This document shows positions 26,018 through 34,509 of a stretch of 64,000 nucleotides of DNA, one piece after another. The stretch's first letter is position 1, and each line of letters starts with the position of its first letter. A model generated the notes under the pieces. It was not told where the DNA came from. It saw only the letters and a list, made by a program, of their open reading frames with translations, and ran no database searches. This DNA comes from Kribbella jiaozuonensis. Its GTDB lineage: Bacteria; Actinomycetota; Actinomycetes; Propionibacteriales; Kribbellaceae. The stretch lies in NCBI RefSeq assembly GCF_005233875.1, contig NZ_SZPZ01000002.1:744001-808000 (forward strand), in the 5' to 3' direction. Made by a program: the position numbers and the translations under genes.

Positions 26018-26824
26018 ATGACTGTGCTTGACGACATTCTCGCTGGGGTCCGCGAGGACCTTGCGGAGCGCCAGGCGCGGGTCAGCCTGGACGATCTGAA
26101 GCAGGAGGCCCAGCGCAAGCCCGACGCCAAGGACCCGATGCCCGTGTTCCGTGGTGACGGGATCGCGGTGATCGCCGAGGTGAAGCGGTCCAGCCCGTCG
26201 AAGGGCGAGCTGGCCGAGATCACCGACCCGGCCGCGCTGGCCGGGGAGTACGAGTTGGGTGGCGCCGCCGCGATTTCGGTCCTCACCGAAGAGCGCCGGT
26301 TCAACGGGAGCCTCGACGACCTGCGCGCCGTCCGCGGCCGGGTCGACGTGCCGGTCCTGCGCAAGGACTTCGTCGTCTCGTCGTACCAGCTCTGGGAGGC
26401 CCGGGCAGCCGGCGCCGACATGGTGCTGCTGATCGCGGCCGCGCTGGAGCAGGAGGCTCTGGTCTCGCTGATCGAGCGGGCGCACTCGATCGGCCTGTGC
26501 CCGCTGGTCGAGGTGCACGACGAGGAGGAGACCCGGCGTGCGGTGGACGCCGGCGCTCAGCTCATCGGCGTGAACAACCGCAACCTGAAGACTCTCGAGG
26601 TCGACCGGGACACGTTCGCGCGGGTCGCGCCGACGATCCCGACCGAACTGGTCCGGGTGGCCGAGTCCGGCGTCCGCGGGCCGCATGATGTAATCGAGTT
26701 CGCGCGCGCCGGGGCCGATGTCGTCCTCGTCGGTGAAACCCTGGTGACCGGCCGCGATCCTCGCGCCTCGGTCGCCGACCTCGTCGCCGCCGGATCGCAC
26801 CCCGCAATCCAGCAGCGGCACTGA
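26018..26824 (+). CDS. trpC: Indole-3-glycerol phosphate synthase
   Basis: TrpC closes the indole ring by decarboxylating CdRP to indole-3-glycerol phosphate. The 268-residue beta/alpha barrel is of normal length. Active-site residues are in [12 protein letters not shown] (catalytic Lys and the SPSKG loop), [14 protein letters not shown] (second Lys), GVNNRNLKT (Asn) and RVAESGVRG (phosphate and Ser). It starts at an ATG 13 bases after the HGxxPAAW gene. A 76-base gap separates it from trpB. No bifunctional TrpF domain is attached. Confidence 0.96.
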   Translation: MTVLDDILAGVREDLAERQARVSLDDLKQEAQRKPDAKDPMPVFRGDGIAVIAEVKRSSPSKGELAEITDPAALAGEYELGGAAAISVLTEERRFNGSLDDLRAVRGRVDVPVLRKDFVVSSYQLWEARAAGADMVLLIAAALEQEALVSLIERAHSIGLCPLVEVHDEEETRRAVDAGAQLIGVNNRNLKTLEVDRDTFARVAPTIPTELVRVAESGVRGPHDVIEFARAGADVVLVGETLVTGRDPRASVADLVAAGSHPAIQQRH

Positions 26825-26900
26825 CCTCTCCTCCCGGTCCAAACGGGTAGGGGTAGTAACTCTCCCGAGCCGTCTGGGCCGGGTTGGAAGGTTTTGTCGG

Positions 26901-28112
26901 ATGTCTACTGTGCTGCCCGACCAGTTCGGGCACTTCGGCCGTTTCGGCGGCAGGTTCATGCCGGAGGCGCTGATCGCGCCGCTCGACGAGCTCACGACCG
27001 CGTGGCGCGAGGCGATGGCCGACCCGGAGTTCACCGGTGAGTTCGAGCGGATGCTGCGCGACTACATCGGCGCCCCGAGCCTGCTGTACGACGCGACCCG
27101 GCTGTCCGACGCGGCCGGCGCGCGGATCCTGCTCAAGCGCGAGGACCTGAACCACACCGGTGCGCACAAGATCCGCAACGCGATCGGCCAGGCGCTGCTG
27201 ACCAAGCGGATGGGCAAGCCGCGGGTGATCGCCGAGACCGGCGCCGGCCAGCACGGCGTCGCCACGGCGACCGCGTGCGCGTACCTCGGCCTGGAGTGCG
27301 TCGTCTACATGGGCGAGGTCGACACCGAGCGCCAGGCGCTGAACGTGGCCCGGATGCGGCTGCTCGGCGCCGAGGTGATCTCGGTCAAGACCGGCAGCCG
27401 GACGCTGAAGGACGCGATCAACGAGGCGCTCCGCGACTGGGTCGCCAGCGTGGACAAGACGCACTACATCCTCGGTACGGCGGCCGGCTCGCACCCGTTC
27501 CCCGCGATGGTCCGCGATTTCGTCCGTGGGATCGGAGACGAGGCGCGGGAGCAGTCGCTCGAACTGCTCGGCAAGCTGCCGGACGCCGCGGTCGCCTCGG
27601 TCGGTGGCGGGTCGAACGCGATCGGCCTGTTCACGGCGTTCATCCCGGACGAGAGCGTGAAGCTGTACGGCATCGAGCCGGGTGGCGACGGGTTCGAGAC
27701 CGGTCGGCATGCGGCGACGATCACGGCCGGGCAGGTCGGCGTACTGCATGGTGCGCGGTCGTTCCTGCTGCAGGACGAGGACGGCCAGACGATCGAGTCG
27801 CACTCGATCTCCGCGGGACTGGACTACCCGGGTGTCGGTCCGGAGCACGCGTGGCTGGCCGAGACCGGGCGTGCGTCGTACCGGCCGATCACCGACGCCG
27901 AGGCGATGGAAGCGTTCCAGCTGCTGTCGCGCACCGAGGGCATCATCCCGGCCATCGAGTCCGCGCACGCGGTCGCCGGCGCGCTCGACATCGCCAAGGA
28001 ACTGGGGCCTGAGGCAACTATCCTGGTGAACCTCTCCGGTCGCGGGGACAAGGACATGGACACGGCCGCCAAGTGGTTCGGCCTCGGCGGGGATGAGGCC
28101 TCCGGTGAGTGA
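26901..28112 (+). CDS. trpB: Tryptophan synthase beta chain
   Basis: TrpB condenses indole with serine using PLP. The 403 residues are normal for the TrpB1 type. The PLP lysine lies in [18 protein letters not shown] near 95, the catalytic Glu in [14 protein letters not shown], and the phosphate-binding loop is [10 protein letters not shown] near 240. The late Ser-Gly block is [11 protein letters not shown]. The ATG at 26901 lies after a 76-base gap whose sequence shows no ribosome site stronger than GGTTGGAAGG. It overlaps trpA by eight bases. Confidence 0.97.
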   Translation: MSTVLPDQFGHFGRFGGRFMPEALIAPLDELTTAWREAMADPEFTGEFERMLRDYIGAPSLLYDATRLSDAAGARILLKREDLNHTGAHKIRNAIGQALLTKRMGKPRVIAETGAGQHGVATATACAYLGLECVVYMGEVDTERQALNVARMRLLGAEVISVKTGSRTLKDAINEALRDWVASVDKTHYILGTAAGSHPFPAMVRDFVRGIGDEAREQSLELLGKLPDAAVASVGGGSNAIGLFTAFIPDESVKLYGIEPGGDGFETGRHAATITAGQVGVLHGARSFLLQDEDGQTIESHSISAGLDYPGVGPEHAWLAETGRASYRPITDAEAMEAFQLLSRTEGIIPAIESAHAVAGALDIAKELGPEATILVNLSGRGDKDMDTAAKWFGLGGDEASGE

Positions 28113-28929
28113 TGTGGTTGCTCTGGGCAAGGGTGGGGTCGCGATCCGGAAGGCGAACGACGCCGGCCGCGGCGCGCTGATCGGGTACCTGCCGGCCGGC
28201 TTCCCGACGTACGACGGCGCCGTGGACGGGGTCAAGGCGATGATCGACGGCGGTGCCGACGTGATCGAGCTCGGCCTGCCGTACAGCGACCCGGTGATGG
28301 ACGGCGTCACGATCCAGCGGGCCACCGAGGTCGCGCGGGCCGGCGGGCTGCGGACCCGGGACGTGCTGAGCACGGTCGAGAAGCTCGCGGCGTACTCCGA
28401 CGTACCGGTGCTCGTGATGACGTACTGGAACCCGATCGAGCGGTACGGCGTGGACCGGTTCGCGGCCGATTTCGCCGGCGTCGGGGGAGCGGGGCTGATC
28501 ACGCCCGACCTGATCCCGGACGAGGGTGCGGAGTGGATCGCGGCCGCGGACAAACACGACCTGGACAAGGTGTTCCTGGTCTCGCCGTCGTCGACCGACG
28601 AGCGGATCCGGATGACCACTGCCGCCTGCCGCGGGTTCGTGTACGCGACCGCTGTGATGGGTGTCACCGGTGCGCGGGACAAGCCGTCGGAGCTCGCGGC
28701 GCCGCTGGTCGGCCGGACGAAGGCGGTGACCGGGCTGCCGGTCGGCGTCGGCCTCGGCATCTCCAACGGGGATCAGGCGGCCGGCGTGGTGGCGTTCGCG
28801 GACGCGGCGATCGTCGGCGCGGCCCTGGTCAAGGCGCTCCAGGACGGCGGCCCGGCCGGCGTCCGTGCGTTGACCGAAGACCTCGCTGAGGGCGTCCGCC
28901 GGGAACCCCGCACGCCTGCCGAACGTTAG
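28105..28929 (+). CDS. trpA: Tryptophan synthase alpha chain
   Basis: TrpA splits indole-3-glycerol phosphate and passes indole through a tunnel to TrpB. The 274-residue barrel has the catalytic Glu in [16 protein letters not shown] near 50 and the catalytic Asp in the same block, plus the phosphate loops [13 protein letters not shown] and [13 protein letters not shown]. The GTG at 28105 is chosen: GAGG lies six bases upstream and it overlaps the trpB stop by eight bases. An in-frame ATG at 28093 would overlap more. The C-terminus ends seven bases before the SCO1-type gene. Confidence 0.96.
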   Translation: MSDVVALGKGGVAIRKANDAGRGALIGYLPAGFPTYDGAVDGVKAMIDGGADVIELGLPYSDPVMDGVTIQRATEVARAGGLRTRDVLSTVEKLAAYSDVPVLVMTYWNPIERYGVDRFAADFAGVGGAGLITPDLIPDEGAEWIAAADKHDLDKVFLVSPSSTDERIRMTTAACRGFVYATAVMGVTGARDKPSELAAPLVGRTKAVTGLPVGVGLGISNGDQAAGVVAFADAAIVGAALVKALQDGGPAGVRALTEDLAEGVRREPRTPAER

Positions 28930-28936
28930 TACCGCC

Positions 28937-29593
28937 GTGAGTCGAACCAGGAACGCGGTCGTTCTGCTGGCCGCGGTGGCTCTGCTCGCCCTCGCGGGCT
29001 GCAGTGGCAAGGAGCAGAAGGCCGACAATCCGGGCGGGGCGATCATCCGCAGCAGCCAGGACCCGAACGGGCTGCGCGGCGCCACGCTGGACCAGCCGTA
29101 CTCGATGCCCGCGACCACCCTGACCGACACCGGCGGGAACCCGTTCAACCTGGTCACGTCGACGAAGAAGCCGGTCACGCTGGTGTTCTTCGGCTACACG
29201 AACTGCCCGGACGTGTGTCCGACCGTGATGGCTGACGTGGCGTCCGCGCTGACCAAGCTGGACCAGCCGGTGCGCGACCAGATCCAGATGCTGTTCATCA
29301 CCACCGACCCGTCGCGGGACACCGGTCCGGTGATCCGCAAGTACCTGGACCGGTTCGACCCGTCGTTCACCGGGCTGACCGGGTCGCTGGCGTCGATCAA
29401 GGACGTCGCGAAGGCGGTCGGCGTACCGGTGGAAGGGATGCAGAAGCTTCCTTCCGGAGGGTACGAGGTCGGTCACGGAGCGCAGGTGATCGGCTTCGGC
29501 AAGAACGACAAGGCGAACGTGCTCTGGCTGTCCGACGCGGCCATCGGCGACCTGTCGCACGACTTCGGGAAGCTCGTGGCGGACAACCAGTGA
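28937..29593 (+). CDS. SCO1/SenC family lipoprotein
   Basis: A 218-residue membrane-attached thioredoxin-fold protein for copper delivery to cytochrome oxidase or for thiol redox. A lipoprotein signal ends in LALAGCSG (lipobox LAGC, Cys near 24). The copper/thiol motif CxxxC is seen in FFGYTNCPDVCPT, and the distal His in GHGAQVIG-like sequence (VGHGAQVIGF). It starts with GTG just after trpA. The next genes are a MauE/DoxX membrane protein and a DsbA-like protein, so the set may serve extracytoplasmic thiols. Confidence 0.9.
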   Translation: MSRTRNAVVLLAAVALLALAGCSGKEQKADNPGGAIIRSSQDPNGLRGATLDQPYSMPATTLTDTGGNPFNLVTSTKKPVTLVFFGYTNCPDVCPTVMADVASALTKLDQPVRDQIQMLFITTDPSRDTGPVIRKYLDRFDPSFTGLTGSLASIKDVAKAVGVPVEGMQKLPSGGYEVGHGAQVIGFGKNDKANVLWLSDAAIGDLSHDFGKLVADNQ

Positions 29594-30060
29594 AAGCTTG
29601 GTTCCCGTGGGTGTCGCTCGTCGCCCGGCTCGTGCTCGGTGGCGTGATGCTGGTCGCCGGCGCGTTGAAGGTCACCGATCCTGAGACGGCTGCTCAGGCG
29701 GTCCGCGCGTACGAGCTGCTGCCGTCGTCGCTCGTGCAGCCGGTCGGCTGGGGGCTGCCGTTCCTGGAGATCGCGATCGGGTTGCTGTTGATCGTCGGCT
29801 TCGGTGTCCGCGCCTCGGCCGCGGCCGCGGGTGTTTTCATGATCGTGTTCATCGTCGCGGTGTCGTCCGCCTGGGCCCGCGGCCTGTCGATCGACTGCGG
29901 CTGCTTCGGCGGCGGCGGTCAGGTCGCGGCGGGCCAGACGAAGTACCTGCAGGAGATCCTCCGGGACATCGGCCTGCTGGCGCTGGCCGTGTGGCTGTGG
30001 TGGCAGCCCGTCAGTAAGTTCGCTGTCGTATCCGAACCGCAAGGAGTCATCGCGTCGTGA
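29590..30060 (+). CDS. MauE/DoxX family membrane protein
   Basis: A 156-residue membrane protein with four hydrophobic segments (SLVARLVLGGVMLVAGALK, LPFLEIAIGLLLIVGFG, AAGVFMIVFIVAVSSAWA and ILRDIGLLALAVWLWW). The loop before the last helix has SIDCGCFGGGG, the CGC motif typical of MauE-type proteins. MauE is needed for disulphide formation in periplasmic proteins such as methylamine dehydrogenase. It overlaps the SCO1 gene by four bases and the DsbA-like gene by four bases, so the three are translationally coupled. Confidence 0.85.
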   Translation: MKAWFPWVSLVARLVLGGVMLVAGALKVTDPETAAQAVRAYELLPSSLVQPVGWGLPFLEIAIGLLLIVGFGVRASAAAAGVFMIVFIVAVSSAWARGLSIDCGCFGGGGQVAAGQTKYLQEILRDIGLLALAVWLWWQPVSKFAVVSEPQGVIAS

Positions 30061-30752
30061 GCAACGCCAATCCGCTGCTGCAGCAGTCGAAGCGCCGGAT
30101 CTCGCCAGGGATCATCGTGGTGGTCATCCTGGTACTCGCGCTCGCGGGCGGTGTCGGGGTCCAGTACTACCGCGGTCACTCCAAGGTCGAGGTCACCTCG
30201 AACGGCCGGCCCGAGCCCACGGTCATCACCGGCCCGGGCACGTCAGGCAAGGGCGTCACGGTCGGTAAGGCCGGCGCGAAGGTCAACATCGACCTGTACC
30301 TCGACTTCCGCTGCCCGCACTGCGCGGAGTTCGAGGAGGCGAGCGGCGCGACCATCGACAAGCTCGTCCAGGACGGTACGGCGACGCTGACCTACTGGCC
30401 GCTGCAGTTCGTCAACCCGGACGCCTCGCCGCGGCTGGCCAACGCGTTCGCCGCCGCGGCCGCGAACGGCAAGGCGCTGAGCTTCGCCGACGAGATGTAC
30501 GGCGATTTCTCGAAGTCGTGGACCACGGACCAGCTGATCGAGCTCGGCAAGCAGCTCGGCGTCGGTGACGAGAAGTTCCAGCAGGCGCTGCAGGGCAACA
30601 CGTACGCGGGCTGGCTGGAGTCGGTGGGCAAGGCGGCCGACGACCGCGGTGTGACCGGGACGCCGACGGTCTACGTCAACGGCAAGCAGTTGCCGACGGA
30701 CCAGCTGAGCTCCGAGGGGCTGCAGAACGCCGTCGACGCGGTCGCAAGCTGA
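30057..30752 (+). CDS. DsbA-like thiol-disulphide oxidoreductase, membrane-anchored
   Basis: A 231-residue protein with one N-terminal signal anchor (IIVVVILVLALAGGVGVQY) and an extracytoplasmic thioredoxin fold with helical insert. The active site is DFRCPHCAEFEE (CPHC), the motif of DsbA-type oxidants, and the cis-Pro loop is VTGTPTVYVNGK. It starts with GTG in the stop of the MauE gene. Together with MauE this could be a disulphide-forming pair, with MauE as reoxidant; that is inferred from order and motifs. Confidence 0.9.
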   Translation: MSNANPLLQQSKRRISPGIIVVVILVLALAGGVGVQYYRGHSKVEVTSNGRPEPTVITGPGTSGKGVTVGKAGAKVNIDLYLDFRCPHCAEFEEASGATIDKLVQDGTATLTYWPLQFVNPDASPRLANAFAAAAANGKALSFADEMYGDFSKSWTTDQLIELGKQLGVGDEKFQQALQGNTYAGWLESVGKAADDRGVTGTPTVYVNGKQLPTDQLSSEGLQNAVDAVAS

Positions 30753-30816
30753 GGCCCCATCGTGACCGTGCGTTTCTGGCAGTGGTCTGGTGGGTCGAGT
30801 AGCGTTCCCCCTTGCC

Positions 30817-31839
30817 ATGTCTAGTCTGATTCCCGCCGTGATGGTTCCGGCGTTCATCCCCAGCCCGAGCCAGGGTGTCTGGCACATCTTCGGCCTTCCG
30901 ATCCGCGCGTACGCGCTGTGCATCCTGGCCGGCATCTTCGTCGGCTACTGGCTCGGCCGCCGCCGCTGGGTGGCGCGCGGCGGGTCCGCGCCGGTGCTCG
31001 CCGACATCATGTTCTGGGCGATCCCGTTCGGGCTGGTCGGTGCGCGGATCTACCACGTGATCACCGACGCCGAGCTGTACTTCGGCGAGGGCCGGCATCC
31101 GATCGACGCGCTGAAGATCTGGCACGGCGGGCTCGGCATCTGGGGTGCGGTCGGATTCGGCGCGCTGGGTGCGTGGATCGCCTGCCGGCGGGCGAAGGTG
31201 CCGTTCCTCGCGGTCGCGGACGCGATGGCGCCGGGGATCGCGCTGGCGCAGGTGTTCGGCCGCTTCGGCAACTACTTCAACCAGGAACTCTTCGGCCGCC
31301 CGACCACGAAGCCGTGGGGCCTGGAGATCTCACCGGAACACCGTCCGGCCGGGTACGCCGACTTCGCCACCTTCCACCCGACGTTCCTCTACGAGGCGGT
31401 CTGGAACCTGGGCGTCGTAGCCCTCGTCATCCTGGTCGACCGCCGCTACAAACTCGGCCACGGCCGCGCCTTCTTCCTGTACGTCGCCGGCTACACCGCC
31501 GGCCGCGCCTGGATCGAAAACATGCGCATCGACACCGTGAACCACTTCCTAGGCCTCCGCCTGAACGTCTGGACCGCCCTCATCCTGTTCGTCCTCGCAG
31601 TAGCCGCCTTCATCATCAGCGCCAAGCGCCACCCCGGCCAGGAAGACATCACCACCGGCCCCGCCGCCGGCAAGCCGACCCCCGCCGAGAAGCCAGCCGA
31701 CGCCGAGGACGCTGCTGACGAGGCTCCTGAGACGGAAACGGACGAGGAAACGCCGGAGGCGAGCGAACCAGAAAGCTCGACAGAAGCGCCGAAGGTTGAA
31801 GTTAAGAACGGTTCCGAGTCTGATGGGGCTCGTGACTGA
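30817..31839 (+). CDS. lgt: Prolipoprotein diacylglyceryl transferase
   Basis: Lgt moves diacylglycerol from phosphatidylglycerol onto the lipobox Cys of prolipoproteins. The 340-residue protein has seven membrane segments. The Lgt signature is GRFGNYFNQELFGRPT, with HGGLGIWGA, the conserved IRAYALCI near the start, and HPTFLYEAVWN. After the last helix there is an acidic, probably unfolded tail of about 65 residues rich in Glu, Ala and Pro. The ATG at 30817 was chosen; earlier GTG (30790) is possible. TAGCGT at 30800 suggests a very short leader. Placement after trpA is classical for Actinobacteria. Confidence 0.95.
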   Translation: MSSLIPAVMVPAFIPSPSQGVWHIFGLPIRAYALCILAGIFVGYWLGRRRWVARGGSAPVLADIMFWAIPFGLVGARIYHVITDAELYFGEGRHPIDALKIWHGGLGIWGAVGFGALGAWIACRRAKVPFLAVADAMAPGIALAQVFGRFGNYFNQELFGRPTTKPWGLEISPEHRPAGYADFATFHPTFLYEAVWNLGVVALVILVDRRYKLGHGRAFFLYVAGYTAGRAWIENMRIDTVNHFLGLRLNVWTALILFVLAVAAFIISAKRHPGQEDITTGPAAGKPTPAEKPADAEDAADEAPETETDEETPEASEPESSTEAPKVEVKNGSESDGARD

Positions 31840-32557
31840 GACGCCTGATGTGTCGGCTGAGCATCACGGGGACCACACGCACCGTGATGTAAACGGCGGC
31901 TGGCTGCGGCCCGCGGTGTTCGGGGCGATGGACGGCCTGGTGTCGAACTTCGCCCTGATCGCCGGTATGGACGGCGGCACCAGCTCCGGCTCGAAGTTCA
32001 TCATCCTGGCGGGCCTCGCCGGTCTGGCAGCGGGTGCGTTCTCGATGGCGGCGGGGGAGTACACCTCCGTCGCCTCCCAGCGCGAGCTTGCCCACGCCGA
32101 GATCGAGATCGAGCGCAAGGAGATCAAGAAGCACCCGATCGACGAGGAGATCGAGCTCGCCGAGACGTACCGCGCGAAGGGCCTCGACCCGGACCTCGCG
32201 AGCAAGGTCGCCAAGCAGTTCCACGCGAACCCGGACCAGGCCCTCGAGGAACACGTCCGCGAAGAACTCGGCATCGACCCCGACGACCTCCCGAACCCGG
32301 TCATCGCAGCCGCTTCGTCATTCATCTGCTTCGCAGTCGGCGCCTTTATCCCGCTCGCGCCGTACCTGTTCGGCGCAGGCAACGTCCTACCGTCCCTCAT
32401 CCTGTCCCTGACGGCCCTGTTCGTCTGCGGCGCCGTCGTCTCCCGCGTCACCAGCCGCTCCTGGTGGTACTCCGGTCTCCGCCAGCTCCTGCTCGGCGCC
32501 GCCGCAGCCGCCCTGACGTACTTCGTCGGCACCCTCGTCGGCCCCGGAATCGGCTGA
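31823..32557 (+). CDS. VIT1/CCC1 family iron/manganese transporter
   Basis: A 244-residue membrane protein of the VIT family. The first helix region FGAMDGLVSNFALIAGM and the second AGAFSMAAGEYTSVASQRE carry the metal-path Asp and Met/Glu residues of the family. A cytoplasmic helical segment with many Glu (EIEIERKEIKKHPIDEEIEL, then ELAETYRAKG) is the metal-binding domain, followed by three more helices. The ATG at 31823 overlaps lgt by 17 bases; a GTG at 31832 is also possible. VIT proteins export Fe2+ or Mn2+ from the cytoplasm by proton exchange. Confidence 0.88.
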   Translation: MGLVTETPDVSAEHHGDHTHRDVNGGWLRPAVFGAMDGLVSNFALIAGMDGGTSSGSKFIILAGLAGLAAGAFSMAAGEYTSVASQRELAHAEIEIERKEIKKHPIDEEIELAETYRAKGLDPDLASKVAKQFHANPDQALEEHVREELGIDPDDLPNPVIAAASSFICFAVGAFIPLAPYLFGAGNVLPSLILSLTALFVCGAVVSRVTSRSWWYSGLRQLLLGAAAAALTYFVGTLVGPGIG

Positions 32558-32627
32558 CGCAAGAGGTATCGCCGGCGCTACCCCAAGAGTCGATCCAGCG
32601 TGATGGTTCGCACCGGACACGCCCGCC

Positions 32628-32633
32628 TAGCGT
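32628..32633 (+). promoter_or_regulatory. -10 hexamer TAGCGT for the leaderless membrane protein gene
   Basis: TAGCGT ends six bases before the ATG at 32640 and no ribosome binding site is present in the gap. Confidence 0.45.
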
Positions 32634-32639
32634 GACCCC

Positions 32640-33470
32640 ATGACGTCGACCACCTTCCTCCGGCCATGGCAGGCGCTCACCTCCGCCGCGACCGCCACCG
32701 CGGCACTCCTCGTCGCCTTCGTACTGGCCCCCGCCGCGTTGGCGAGCACCCGAGCGACCACCGCCCTCGGCAGCGAATCGAACCTCATCGCCACCTTCCG
32801 CACCGCCTTCGTAAGCTACTGGCACACCGGCAACGCCGACTTCGGCGCCGAACTCCGACCCGTCGTCGACTACTGGTTCCGCTACCACGTAGCCAAAGCC
32901 CTCCTCGCCGCTGCATTGCTGGCGGTCCTCATCGCCCTCGGCGTACTCAGCTGGCAAGCCTTCCTCCGCACCAGCGGCCTCCGAGCAGCGGCCCTCGCCG
33001 CGAGCGGCGTCCTGTCTACCGCCCTGGCCGTGGTCTCGCTCGCCGCCGTCATGGCCAACATCCACGGCATGGCAGCGCCGTTCGGCTCCCTCCTCCCGAT
33101 GCTGTTCGGCAAGCCCAACGCCTCAGCCGGCCCGCTGCCCGACACCCTCGCCCAGATCAGGCAGCACCTCGCCGACGGTCAGAACTCACCCGCCCTCGAC
33201 GTGATCCGCAGCGACTACGTCAAGTTCCACGCGGTCATGGCCATCGAGGGCACGCTCGTGGTCCTCGTGCTCGTGCTTCTCTCCGTCCTGCTCTGGCGAG
33301 GGTTCACCAGGACGGACCGGTCCGAGCGACGCCCCCGGCGGCTGCTGGCGGCGTACGGCGTCTTCACCCCGCTGCTGGCGCTCACACTGGCCGTCATCGT
33401 GTTCGCGAACGCGACCACCGCCGCACACCCGCTACCCGGCCTCGAATCCTTCTTCGCCGGCGGCTGGTAG
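32640..33470 (+). CDS. Membrane protein of unknown function
   Basis: A 276-residue protein with a signal-like first helix (ALTSAATATAALLVAFVLAP), an outside loop of about 60 residues with several aromatic residues, and three further membrane segments (ALLAAALLAVLIALGVLSW, ALAASGVLSTALAVVSLAAV, LVVLVLVLLSVLLW) plus a last one near ALTLAVIVFANA. No enzymatic motif is recognised. A leaderless start is supported by TAGCGT six bases upstream. It ends three bases from the convergent ACC deaminase gene. Confidence 0.75.
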   Translation: MTSTTFLRPWQALTSAATATAALLVAFVLAPAALASTRATTALGSESNLIATFRTAFVSYWHTGNADFGAELRPVVDYWFRYHVAKALLAAALLAVLIALGVLSWQAFLRTSGLRAAALAASGVLSTALAVVSLAAVMANIHGMAAPFGSLLPMLFGKPNASAGPLPDTLAQIRQHLADGQNSPALDVIRSDYVKFHAVMAIEGTLVVLVLVLLSVLLWRGFTRTDRSERRPRRLLAAYGVFTPLLALTLAVIVFANATTAAHPLPGLESFFAGGW

Positions 33471-33473
33471 CCG

Positions 33474-34499
33474 CTAGTCGATCGGCTGCGACAGCGTGAA
33501 CAGCCCGCTGTAAGCGTTGAGAGCAGGCTGCCCGCCGAGGTGCGCGTAGAGCACGGTCGAGTCCTTCGGGATGTCACCGTTGCGGATCAGGTCGATCAGG
33601 CCCGCCATCGACTTCCCCTCGTAGACCGGGTCGATGATCATGCCCTCGAGCTGACCGGTCAGCCGGATCGCATCCAGCGTCGACTGCACCGGGATCCCGT
33701 ACTCGTCCCCGGCCCAGCCCTCCAGCACCGTGATCTCGTCGTCGCGTAGGTCGCGCCCCAACCCGATCAACGAGGCCGTCGCGCGGGCGATCCGCTCGAC
33801 CTGGTCGCGCGTCTCCTGTAGCTTCGCGCTCGCGTCGATCCCGATCACCCGCCGCGGCCGGTCCTGCCCGGCGAACCCGGCGATCATCCCGGCATGCGTC
33901 GAGCCGGTCACCGAGCAGACCACGATCGTGTCGAAGAAGACGCCGAGCTCCCGCTCCTGCTGCTCCACCTCGTACGCCCATTGCGCGAACCCGAGCCCGC
34001 CGAGCCGATGATCCGATGCGCCGGCCGGGATCGCGTACGGCGTACCGCCGCGTGCCTGCACGTCCTCGAGGGCCTGCTTCCAGCTGTCCTTGAACCCGAT
34101 CCCGAACCCGGCCGGATCGAGCCGCACCTCGGCGCCCATGATTCGGCTGAGCAGAATGTTGCCGACCCGGTCGTTGAGCGCATCCGGCCAGTCCACCCAG
34201 TTCTCCTGGACCAGCACCGCCTTCAACCCCACCTTCGCGGCGACCGCGGCCACCTGCCGGGTGTGGTTCGACTGGTACCCGCCGATCGACACCAACGTGT
34301 CCGCGCCTTGAGCGAGCGCGTCCGGGATCAGGTACTCCAGCTTCCGCGTCTTGTTCCCGCCGTACGCAAGCCCCGAGTTGCAGTCCTCCCGCTTCGCCCA
34401 CACCTTCGCCCCACCCAGGTACGCCGACAACCGCTCGAGCGGATGCACCGGGCTCGGCCCGAACAAAAGCGGATACCTGGGAAAGTCGGCGAGAGTCAT
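33474..34499 (-). CDS. acdS: 1-aminocyclopropane-1-carboxylate deaminase
   Basis: A PLP enzyme that breaks the plant ethylene precursor ACC into ammonia and 2-oxobutyrate. The 341 residues align well with characterised AcdS: PLP Lys 50 in [25 protein letters not shown] with the nucleophilic Ser, EYGIPVQ with the substrate Tyr, DPVYEGKSM and [13 protein letters not shown]. The Glu of YEGKSM and the Leu of HLGG, which separate ACC deaminase from D-cysteine desulfhydrase, are both present. It follows the AfsR-type regulator by ten bases on the same strand, so they are probably co-transcribed. The trait is typical of root-associated bacteria. Confidence 0.88.
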   Translation of the reverse strand: MTLADFPRYPLLFGPSPVHPLERLSAYLGGAKVWAKREDCNSGLAYGGNKTRKLEYLIPDALAQGADTLVSIGGYQSNHTRQVAAVAAKVGLKAVLVQENWVDWPDALNDRVGNILLSRIMGAEVRLDPAGFGIGFKDSWKQALEDVQARGGTPYAIPAGASDHRLGGLGFAQWAYEVEQQERELGVFFDTIVVCSVTGSTHAGMIAGFAGQDRPRRVIGIDASAKLQETRDQVERIARATASLIGLGRDLRDDEITVLEGWAGDEYGIPVQSTLDAIRLTGQLEGMIIDPVYEGKSMAGLIDLIRNGDIPKDSTVLYAHLGGQPALNAYSGLFTLSQPID

Positions 34500-34509
34500 G
34501 CCGCCCAGA

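Noticed and set aside
26825..26900. Trp attenuator or leader peptide before trpB
   Set aside because: No short ORF with tandem Trp codons and no terminator/antiterminator pair could be drawn.
33474..34499. D-cysteine desulfhydrase instead of ACC deaminase
   Set aside because: The Glu in YEGKSM and the Leu in HLGG that favour ACC are both present.
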